This document shows, in pieces, positions 18,377-24,783 of a stretch of DNA of 64,000 bases. The stretch is from Serratia sp. FDAARGOS_506. Lineage in GTDB: Bacteria; Pseudomonadota; Gammaproteobacteria; Enterobacterales; Enterobacteriaceae. Every line of letters begins with the position of its first letter. Position 1 is the first letter of the stretch. Both the position numbers and the translations under genes were made by a program. Under the pieces are notes generated by a model. It did not search any database. It was given only the letters and a program-made list of their open reading frames with translations, and was not told the origin of the DNA. The DNA lies in NCBI RefSeq assembly GCF_003812745.1, contig NZ_CP033831.1, positions 3,906,001 to 3,970,000 of the forward strand. Direction: 5' to 3'.

Positions 18377-20107
18377 ATGAGCACACTACTGTCTGCACAA
18401 TCTGTCGGTTACGACAACGCGTTCGGCACCCTGCTGAGCGAGATTTCCTTCAGCCTGAAAAAAGGCGATCGCATCGGTTTGATCGGCGACAACGGCTGCG
18501 GCAAAAGTACCCTGCTGCAACTGCTCAGCGGCGATCTGCCCACGCACGCCGGAACGGTGACATTGTCACACCAATGCCTGATGGCGCGCATCGAACAACA
18601 CCTGCCGCCCGAGCTGCACGCAAACACCCTGCTGGATGCGGTGCTGGCACGGCTGCCGACTGGACAACATCTCAGCGAACGCTGGCGCTGTGAAGCGCTG
18701 CTTGCCGAGCTGGGGTTTGAACCGGCGAGCTGGGCGTTGACCGCCGGCGCTCTCAGCGGCGGCCAGCACACCCGTCTGCTGCTGGCGCGCGCGCTGATCC
18801 GTCAGCCCGATCTGCTGCTGCTTGACGAGCCCAGCAACCACCTGGATCTGCCCACGCTGCTGTGGCTGGAGCAATTCCTGCGCAGCTGGAGCGGCAGCTT
18901 CGTGCTGGTGTCGCACGATCGCTATCTGCTCGATCAGGTGACCAACTGCACCTGGATCCTGCGCGACAAAACGCTGCAGTTCTTCCGCTTGCCCTGTTCC
19001 GCCGCACGCCACGCGCTGGCGGAACAGGACGCCGCAGACGAGCACCGTCGTCAGGCCGAGCAAAAAGAGATAGACCGGGTGGAGAAAAGCGCCAAACGCC
19101 TGGCGACCTGGGGCAAGGTCTATGACAACGAAGATCTGGCGCGCAAAGCCAAGCAAATGGAAAAGCGCGTCGATCGGTTGAAGGAGGAACAGACCACTCT
19201 GACTGCCGGCAGCCCGTGGCGGCTGCGATTACAGGGAGAGGCGCTGGACGCCGATCGCCTGCTGGCGCTACCGCAATGGGCCGTGCGCCCGGCGCCGGAT
19301 GCGCCGGTGCTGTTCAGCCTGGAACATCTGCGCGTGAAGAGCGGCGATCGCATCGCCATCGTCGGGCGCAACGGCTGCGGTAAATCGTCGCTGCTGCGCT
19401 TGCTGTGGCAAGCGTATCAGCAGCCCACGGAACGCGCGGCAATCTTCCATCCGCGCGTGCGCATCGGCTATTACGATCAAAGCCTGCAACAGCTGCGCGA
19501 TGAAGACACGTTGAACGAAGCGCTGGCGCAGTTTGCGCCGCTGACCGAGGAACAGCGAAAAATGGCGCTGATCGGCGCCGGTTTCCCTTACCTGCGCCAC
19601 CATCAGCAGATCCGTTCGCTGAGCGGCGGCGAGCGTTCGAGGTTGCTGTTCGTCGGCCTGACGCTGGCCAACCATTCGCTGCTGCTGTTGGACGAGCCCA
19701 CCAACCACCTGGACATGGCGGGCAAAGAAGAGCTGGCGGAAACGCTGCGCCAGTTCGCCGGCGCCGTCATGTTGGTCACCCACGATCGGATGCTGCTCGA
19801 ACAGAGCTGCAACCGCTTTTGGCTGATCGACCAGCAAAAACTGGAGGAGTGGCACGATCTGGCGCCGGTGTATCAGCGCCTGGGGGGCGAAGCGCCGGCG
19901 CTACCGACGGCGGACAAGGCCGACGCAGACGGCCCGACGCCGGACGAACGACGGGAAGGCGAAGAAGCGCTGTTGACCGCCCTGTTGGCCCTCGAAAGCA
20001 AACTGGAGGACGATCTGGCGCGCAAGCCGAAGCACCAGAAGCCGGCGCTTCAGGCGCGCTGGCGCCGCGAGATTGCCGACATCACCGCCCGGTTGAATCT
20101 GGGCTAA
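18377..20107 (+). CDS. ABC-F family translation factor / possible ribosome-protection ATPase
   Basis: A 576-residue protein with two ABC domains and no membrane segments. Walker A motifs GDNGCGKST (about 37-45) and GRNGCGKSS (about 330-338), signatures LSGGQ (about 130) and LSGGERSRLL (about 415), and Walker B LLLLDEPSNHLD and LLLLDEPTNHLD. The linker between domains (about 215-285) is helical and highly charged (RLATWGKVYDNEDLARKAK), the part that in ABC-F proteins reaches the P-site tRNA. C-terminal extension from about 490. It is clearly different from Uup, EttA, YbiT and YheS as I know them, so it is an additional ABC-F. The leader peptide and stems upstream suggest induction by ribosome stalling. 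Terminator at 20115. Confidence 0.9.
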   Translation: MSTLLSAQSVGYDNAFGTLLSEISFSLKKGDRIGLIGDNGCGKSTLLQLLSGDLPTHAGTVTLSHQCLMARIEQHLPPELHANTLLDAVLARLPTGQHLSERWRCEALLAELGFEPASWALTAGALSGGQHTRLLLARALIRQPDLLLLDEPSNHLDLPTLLWLEQFLRSWSGSFVLVSHDRYLLDQVTNCTWILRDKTLQFFRLPCSAARHALAEQDAADEHRRQAEQKEIDRVEKSAKRLATWGKVYDNEDLARKAKQMEKRVDRLKEEQTTLTAGSPWRLRLQGEALDADRLLALPQWAVRPAPDAPVLFSLEHLRVKSGDRIAIVGRNGCGKSSLLRLLWQAYQQPTERAAIFHPRVRIGYYDQSLQQLRDEDTLNEALAQFAPLTEEQRKMALIGAGFPYLRHHQQIRSLSGGERSRLLFVGLTLANHSLLLLDEPTNHLDMAGKEELAETLRQFAGAVMLVTHDRMLLEQSCNRFWLIDQQKLEEWHDLAPVYQRLGGEAPALPTADKADADGPTPDERREGEEALLTALLALESKLEDDLARKPKHQKPALQARWRREIADITARLNLG

Positions 20108-20114
20108 CCTTGAC

Positions 20115-20141
20115 AGGCCGCCATGCGGCGGCCTGTTTTTT
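20115..20141 (+). terminator. Rho-independent terminator of ABC-F gene
   Basis: AGGCCGCC (20115-20122), loop ATGC, GGCGGCCT (20127-20134), followed by GTTTTTT. It lies only 14 bp before the next start, so downstream translation may depend on read-through or an internal promoter. Confidence 0.85.
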
Positions 20142-20154
20142 GACGGAGTGCGAC

Positions 20155-20595
20155 ATGGCATTTTCCCTGGAACAAGCCTCACTCGCGCAGCGGCCACAGC
20201 TGGCGGCCATGCTGTCCGATTACCTTCGCGAACTGGGCGCCGATGAAGCTTACCCCTATCTGCCGCTCTACTGGCGTGAGGCCGGCCGCTACCCTTATTT
20301 GATTTTGAGCGATCGGCAAACGGCCGGTTTCGCATTGGTCAGGAGACTGGACAACGCTACCGTCGAAATGGCGGAGTTCTACATCAAGCCCGAATGGCGC
20401 CGCACCGGGATGGGACAACGGGCCGCGCGCGCCTTGTTCGCGCAGCATCCCGGCGGCTGGTTGCTGTCGGTCAGCCAGGATAATCCGCGCGGGCTGGCGT
20501 TTTGGCGCTCGGCAATACCGGTCAGGGCCACGACCGAACCGCGTTCGGCCTTCGACGCCACGATACTGCTACGTTTTTATTACTCGCCGCGCTGA
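20155..20595 (+). CDS. GNAT-family acetyltransferase
   Basis: A 146-residue GNAT protein: IKPEWRRTGMGQRAARALFA (about residues 79-98) is the acetyl-CoA binding loop and helix. The region SLEQASLAQRPQLAAMLSDY and DNPRGLAFWRSA are typical of small enterobacterial acetyltransferases. Substrate unknown. GGAG is six bases before the ATG at 20155; the longer frame from 19819 is a shadow inside the ABC-F gene. It directly follows the ABC-F terminator. Confidence 0.85.
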   Translation: MAFSLEQASLAQRPQLAAMLSDYLRELGADEAYPYLPLYWREAGRYPYLILSDRQTAGFALVRRLDNATVEMAEFYIKPEWRRTGMGQRAARALFAQHPGGWLLSVSQDNPRGLAFWRSAIPVRATTEPRSAFDATILLRFYYSPR

Positions 20596-20661
20596 GCGAC
20601 ACATTACTTTCATCCTTTTATGGCAGGGTAAACCGATTCGTTCTTTGCTATCGAGTCTACC

Positions 20662-21507
20662 ATGACTTCACTTTCCCCACGAGACATCGAGGCGCGCTAC
20701 CGCTTTGCGCGTGAGATCGCCCGTGTCGCCGCCGATCTCGCCTTCAGCTTTTATCAACGGCGGCAAAGCCTGGCTGTCGACTTCAAACAGGGGCTGCAGG
20801 ACGTCGTCAGCGAGGCCGACCGCCGCGTCGAAGCGCTGATCCGCCGTATGATCAGTCGCCGCTTTCCCCAGGACGGGTTTCTCGGTGAAGAGAGCGGCAG
20901 CAGCGGCGAGAACGCCACCTGCGTTTGGGTCGTCGATCCGATTGACGGCACCGCTTGCTTCCTGAACGGATTGCATACCTGGTGTATCGCGATAGGCGTG
21001 GTGATCGACGGCGAGCCGACGATCGGCGTGGTCTACGATCCCAACCACCGCGAGATGTTCCGCGCCTGCCGCGGCGGCGGCGCCTTCCTCAACGGGGAAC
21101 CGATAGGCGTGCATGCCGGGCGCAGCGTCGCGGATGGCGTGATGGGCGTCGGAATTTCACCGCGCGCTTCGGCGGCGGAATTCAGCGGCTTTCTCTGTCG
21201 CCTGCTGCAGGCGGGAGGGATGTTTGTGCGCAGCGGCTCCGGCGCGTTGATGACCGCTCAGGTGGCCGCCGGACGACTGTTGGGCTATTACGAACCACAC
21301 ATGAACGCCTGGGACAGCCTGCCTGGGTGGGTGTTGACGCGCGAAGCCGGCGGCGTAGCGAATGACTTTATGCACAACGACGGGTTGCGGCGCGGCAACC
21401 CGCTGCTGCTGGCCAACGCGGCGCTCTATCCGCAGTTGGCCGAGCTGATTCAAATGCCGGGCTTGATCGGCTCGACGTGCCCTATCGCGCGCGTGATCGC
21501 CGGATAA
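20662..21507 (+). CDS. Inositol-monophosphatase family phosphatase
   Basis: A 281-residue Mg-dependent phosphatase of the IMPase/CysQ/HisN superfamily. Metal site residues: EE in FLGEESG (about 76-79), DPIDGT (about 93-98) and the C-terminal MNAWDSLPG, where Asp is the third metal ligand. Physiological substrate is not clear; histidinol phosphate, inositol phosphate and nucleotide phosphates are all known in the family. The extended N-terminal helix and the C-terminal tail (about 20 residues) differ from SuhB. Its last 58 bp overlap the 3' end of the convergent cation-efflux gene. Confidence 0.88.
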   Translation: MTSLSPRDIEARYRFAREIARVAADLAFSFYQRRQSLAVDFKQGLQDVVSEADRRVEALIRRMISRRFPQDGFLGEESGSSGENATCVWVVDPIDGTACFLNGLHTWCIAIGVVIDGEPTIGVVYDPNHREMFRACRGGGAFLNGEPIGVHAGRSVADGVMGVGISPRASAAEFSGFLCRLLQAGGMFVRSGSGALMTAQVAAGRLLGYYEPHMNAWDSLPGWVLTREAGGVANDFMHNDGLRRGNPLLLANAALYPQLAELIQMPGLIGSTCPIARVIAG

Positions 21508-22826
21508 AGCGCGCGTAGCCGGCGCTCGACCCGATCGACCGCGTCGTGTGCGGTGGCGATGGTTACCGCCGGCGACACCCGACAGTGGAAGTTGACGATG
21601 ATGCCACCGTCGGTCTTGCGCGCACGGACGTTGTGTACGTCTTGCACGCTATCCTCCTGCTCCAGAGCCGATTGCAGGATCCGCCGAATGTCGGCCAGTT
21701 CCGTCGCATCGACATCCTCGCTGGTCAGCCAATGCGGCGTATGCGGCTCCAGGTGCGTTTCTATCTCGGTGTCTTCACCGATCGCCTGGCGCAGGATCCC
21801 CTCTATCTCCGTAGCGATGTCATGCGCCTGCGCCACGCTGGCGTTGGCCGGCACCGCCAAATCCATGCCGATCGCCATGCGCGTCGGCAGCTGCTGCAAG
21901 GTCACATTCTGCACCTGCGCGCCGTGGTTGGCGGCGATCGCCCGAATGCGCGTCGCCATGTCTTCATCGCTGCGGGTCTGCGGTACCGCGATGACGGTGA
22001 ATTCCGCGCTGGCATACTGCTCCCGCAGCCGCTCGACGATTTCTCGCTTCAGCGCGTCGATGCGTTCCAGCGGCAAGGTGCGGCACACCGCCACCGTGAT
22101 TTCGACGAACAGCACCGCACCGGCGTTGCGAATGCGTACGCTGTCACAAGCCAGCACCGCCGGAAAACTTGCCAGCGTGCCGCGGATCGTCTCGGTCGCC
22201 CCGGCGGGCGCAGCATCCATCAGCGAGTCGAAGGAGCGTTTACCCAGTTTGATCGCAGCGACAAAGATAAAGCCGGCGACGATCAGCGCGGCAATAGCGT
22301 CCGCACGGCCAAAGCCCAGCAGCACAAACACCATGCCCAGCAGCACCACGCCGGACGAAAGCATATCGGAGAAGAAATGCAACGCATCCGCTTCCAACGC
22401 TGCGCTGTCGGTCGCTTTAGCGACGCGGTTGAGCGCACGCACGCGGAAGAAATCGACGCAGATGGAAATCAGCAGCACCGCGATCACCGCCGGTGCGGCG
22501 ACGATCTCATGCGGCTGCCCGAGCAGGCTGCTGCCCGCTTCGTAAACGATCCAGCCCGCGGCGCCCAGCAACAGCAGCACCTCGAACAGCGCCGCCAGGT
22601 TTTCTACCTTGCCGTGGCCGAAGTGGTGATCGTCATCGGCGGGCTTATCGCTGATGCGCACCGCCAGCCAGGTGATGCTGGTGGCGATAAAATCGGTAAA
22701 AGAGTGAATGCCTTCGGATATCAGGCCAATACTGCCGGTAAAAATGCCGGCGACGAACTTGCCCGTAGCCAGTAACCCGCTGGCGATCATCGAGTTTCTG
22801 GCCACGGCCTGTTTTTCATTCTGCAT
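21450..22826 (-). CDS. Cation diffusion facilitator with three tandem C-terminal domains
   Basis: About 458 residues. Six membrane segments (about 10-205) with the two metal-site motifs EGIHSFTDF and EADALHFFSDM (HxxxD each, the zinc/cobalt-type arrangement). The cytoplasmic part is about 250 residues instead of the usual 80-90 and reads as three successive ferredoxin-like dimerisation units (about 208-280, 288-362, 377-455), each with the betaalpha-beta pattern; this is unusual. Probably an efflux antiporter for Zn2+ or a related divalent ion. I chose ATG 22826; a GTG at 22838 is an alternative, both with weak ribosome sites. Convergent overlap with the phosphatase gene. Confidence 0.88.
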   Translation of the reverse strand: MQNEKQAVARNSMIASGLLATGKFVAGIFTGSIGLISEGIHSFTDFIATSITWLAVRISDKPADDDHHFGHGKVENLAALFEVLLLLGAAGWIVYEAGSSLLGQPHEIVAAPAVIAVLLISICVDFFRVRALNRVAKATDSAALEADALHFFSDMLSSGVVLLGMVFVLLGFGRADAIAALIVAGFIFVAAIKLGKRSFDSLMDAAPAGATETIRGTLASFPAVLACDSVRIRNAGAVLFVEITVAVCRTLPLERIDALKREIVERLREQYASAEFTVIAVPQTRSDEDMATRIRAIAANHGAQVQNVTLQQLPTRMAIGMDLAVPANASVAQAHDIATEIEGILRQAIGEDTEIETHLEPHTPHWLTSEDVDATELADIRRILQSALEQEDSVQDVHNVRARKTDGGIIVNFHCRVSPAVTIATAHDAVDRVERRLRALYPAITRAIGHVEPIKPGI

Positions 22827-22852
22827 TATGCTGCTCACATTCGGACGGTGAT

Positions 22853-23032
22853 TTATTTTTTTACTTTAGAGGATAATTGCCAGACAAAGGCGATCAGCAG
22901 CATACTGCCAGAAAATGTCAGCATGAGGCTAGTAAGAAAATTGGATTTTCCGGTGGAATAAAAATAAATCTCATTAACGCCCACCGAGATCATTAAAATG
23001 GCGTAGAGCAATCCCAGAATAAGAATCGTCAT
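22853..23032 (-). CDS. 59-residue two-helix membrane protein in magnesium operon
   Basis: Two hydrophobic segments (about residues 2-20 and 36-54) separated by a short polar hinge with NEIYFYSTGKSN, and a basic tail SSKVKK, so a hairpin protein with both ends probably cytoplasmic. GGGAG lies nine bases before the ATG at 23032; the frame extends only to a TTG at 23041. It is the last gene after mgtE and the mgtS-like gene, on the same strand, which suggests a role in magnesium transport or membrane homeostasis under low Mg2+ (inference). I do not recognise a named family. Confidence 0.7.
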   Translation of the reverse strand: MTILILGLLYAILMISVGVNEIYFYSTGKSNFLTSLMLTFSGSMLLIAFVWQLSSKVKK

Positions 23033-23141
23033 TATTATCAACTCCCGTATCAGGCCGCGCGTTCGGCGTGCCGCTAAAAATCCTCCCCATAAAAATGAGC
23101 GGTTACGGGGAGGATGCGTCTAGGCGGATCTTTTGCGTTCA

Positions 23142-23234
23142 TCAATCATCCCATTTGGTGCTCATATAGGCCGCCAACAGGCCCAGTGAGCTGATCATTG
23201 CCAGGAATCCCATAAAAATAGTCATGTTTCCCAT
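23142..23234 (-). CDS. mgtS: MgtS-like 30-residue membrane protein
   Basis: A 30-codon ORF whose product starts MGNMTIFMG and ends LLAAYMSTKWDD. E. coli MgtS (31 residues) has GNM..FM near the start and the same LAAY.S.KWDD end, so homology is clear by eye. MgtS is a single-pass inner-membrane protein that stabilises the magnesium ATPase MgtA and affects phosphate uptake by PitA at low Mg2+. GAGGAC lies eight bases before the ATG at 23234. Here the gene lies downstream of an M-box and mgtE rather than standing alone, so MgtE may be its partner (inference). It is too short for ordinary gene finders. Confidence 0.85.
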   Translation of the reverse strand: MGNMTIFMGFLAMISSLGLLAAYMSTKWDD

Positions 23235-23249
23235 TATTTTGTCCTCAGG

Positions 23250-23306
23250 TTAAATGTTATCGATAAAAGCCCCTTGCGTTAAATATCGGGGTTGGTCGGC
23301 ATTCAT
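23250..23306 (-). CDS. Possible 18-codon small ORF between mgtE and mgtS-like gene
   Basis: ATG at 23306 to TAA at 23250, product 18 residues, hydrophilic (contains DQPRYLTQGAF). AGGAGG lies about 12 bases upstream, rather far. The stop is 16 bp before the mgtS-like start. It may be translated to couple ribosomes to mgtS, or be chance. Confidence 0.3.
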   Translation of the reverse strand: MNADQPRYLTQGAFIDNI

Positions 23307-23340
23307 GTTTTTTAACGCCCTCCTCATTAATGATTTACAT

Positions 23341-23364
23341 CTCCGCCCGCAAGATCGGGCGGAG
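23341..23364 (-). terminator. Strong hairpin after mgtE
   Basis: CTCCGCCCG (23341-23349) and CGGGCGGAG (23356-23364) form a perfect nine-base stem with a six-base loop, four bases after the mgtE stop. No T-run follows on the minus strand, so it may protect the mgtE mRNA end or attenuate rather than fully terminate transcription into the small genes. Confidence 0.5.
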
Positions 23365-23368
23365 GCGG

Positions 23369-24391
23369 TTAAATACCCAATACCTGCTGGGCAATTTTGA
23401 AATAAATAATCAGGCCGGTGCCGTCGATAAAGGTGGCGATAAACGGCGCAGACACCACCGCCGGATCGATGCCGAGCCGTTTCAACAGCATCGGAATGAT
23501 CGACGAGACAATCGCGCTCCACACGGTGATCGCTACCAGCGACAGGCTGACCACCAACGTCACCTCCATGCCGACGCCCATGATCCAGGCGCGTACCCAG
23601 GCCGCCAGGCCGATGGTGACGGCGATCAGCAGCGAGGTCGTCACTTCTTTGCGGATCACCGCGCCCAGATTGCGCAGGCTGACCTCACCCAGCGCCATGG
23701 CGCGCACCAGCGTCGAGGTGATCTGGGTGCCACTGTTGCCGCCGGTGCCGATCAGCAGCGGGATGAAGAACGCCAACGCAATCGCCGCTTCGAGCTGATC
23801 TTCAAACGCCTTCAGCACGTTGCCGGTGTAAGCTTCGGCGACGAACAGCATCAGCAGCCACACCGAACGTTTACGCCACAGCGCCCACGGGCTGGTCTCC
23901 AGATAAGGCTTGTCCAGCGGCAGGCTCGCGCCCTGGCGCTGCGCGTCTTCGGTGTTTTCATCCTCGACCAGGCGGGCGATCTCTCGCTCCCCCAACACGC
24001 CGACCAGCGTGTTGTTCGCCACGACCGGCACCACGTCCAGGCCGCCCTTGCCGAGCAGGTGCGCTACATCGTTGCGATCGTCGTCGGGCGAAACCTGAAA
24101 ATAGCTGTGATCCATCATCACGCCGACCGCTTTATCCTGCTCATCGCACTGCAGCAGTTTTTTTACCGACAGCGTGCCGCGCAGATGATAATCGTCCGCG
24201 GTAATAAATACCCGGGTGGGAATTTCGTCCGTTTTAAGCTGTGAAAGTAAATATTCCCGGGCATGATTGACCGTCATCGTTGCGGGAACAGTAATAAAAT
24301 CGGCGTTCATATAACCGGCGACCGATGTTTCGTCGAGAGTTTCGGTCGCGCTCAGCGCCGGAGAAGAATAGTGTTGATGTGACTTAATCAT
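23369..24391 (-). CDS. mgtE: MgtE-family magnesium transporter, short form
   Basis: A 340-residue magnesium channel. It has a CBS-domain pair (about residues 25-150; VPVVANNTLVGVLGEREIARL is the second) and five membrane segments (about 170-340) with the conserved core WLLMLFVAEAYTG, IGTGGNSGTQ and GLIIYFKIA. Typical MgtE is about 450 residues and begins with a 130-residue superhelical N domain that helps close the pore when Mg2+ is high; that domain is absent here. Start at 24391 chosen because AGGGA lies eight bases upstream. The transcript carries an M-box riboswitch, so expression should rise at low Mg2+. Confidence 0.93.
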   Translation of the reverse strand: MIKSHQHYSSPALSATETLDETSVAGYMNADFITVPATMTVNHAREYLLSQLKTDEIPTRVFITADDYHLRGTLSVKKLLQCDEQDKAVGVMMDHSYFQVSPDDDRNDVAHLLGKGGLDVVPVVANNTLVGVLGEREIARLVEDENTEDAQRQGASLPLDKPYLETSPWALWRKRSVWLLMLFVAEAYTGNVLKAFEDQLEAAIALAFFIPLLIGTGGNSGTQITSTLVRAMALGEVSLRNLGAVIRKEVTTSLLIAVTIGLAAWVRAWIMGVGMEVTLVVSLSLVAITVWSAIVSSIIPMLLKRLGIDPAVVSAPFIATFIDGTGLIIYFKIAQQVLGI

Positions 24392-24470
24392 TTTGTCAGT
24401 CCCTATTTCTGTTTTGAACTTCAACAGCGAATCGCATAGGGGCGTAACCACAGAGGGAGTGCAGACTGCC

Positions 24471-24640
24471 TATCTCCGCGTCCAGGTTTTAGCACTATAC
24501 AACGTATCCGAGCTGTTACTCGGAAGTTACTTTGGGCTGAACCTTAATCCGATAAAGCCTGTCTTAACCTTGGGCATCTCTCGATGTCGTCAGATCAGTA
24601 ACCTGTGTTTGTATAGGAGCCTCGCCAAACGAGATACTGC
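24471..24640 (-). ncRNA. M-box (ykoK leader) magnesium riboswitch
   Basis: On the minus strand the conserved M-box landmarks appear in order: closing stem TATCTC (24631-24636 as complement) with GAGATA (24471-24476 as complement), GGCGAGGCTCC then TATAC, a central ATGCCCAAGG region, and the 3' signature GTATAGTGCTAAAAC. This matches the ykoK/M-box consensus used by Mg2+ riboswitches. It ends about 80 nt before the mgtE start, leaving room for an expression platform. Bound Mg2+ is expected to turn the operon off. A TATACT -10-like sequence lies upstream near 24651-24656 on the same strand. Confidence 0.88.
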
Positions 24641-24742
24641 ATATAAACTACCGGCGCAGTATAGGCGGTGTTTTCTTCAGCAGGAAGAAAAGATTGTCCG
24701 TCGTTTATGGAGTATTTAGGATAATGTTATTAAACGCGAATC

Positions 24743-24778
24743 TATAAAAGCGACTGATATAAATCAGCCGCCTTTTTT
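24743..24778. terminator. Terminator between oppA-like gene and mgtE unit
   Basis: GCGACTGAT (24750-24758) pairs with ATCAGCCGC (24763-24771), with one G-U in the minus-strand RNA. T-runs are present on both sides, so it can act in either direction; it ends the oppA-like transcript on the minus strand. Confidence 0.75.
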
Positions 24779-24783
24779 ATTTC

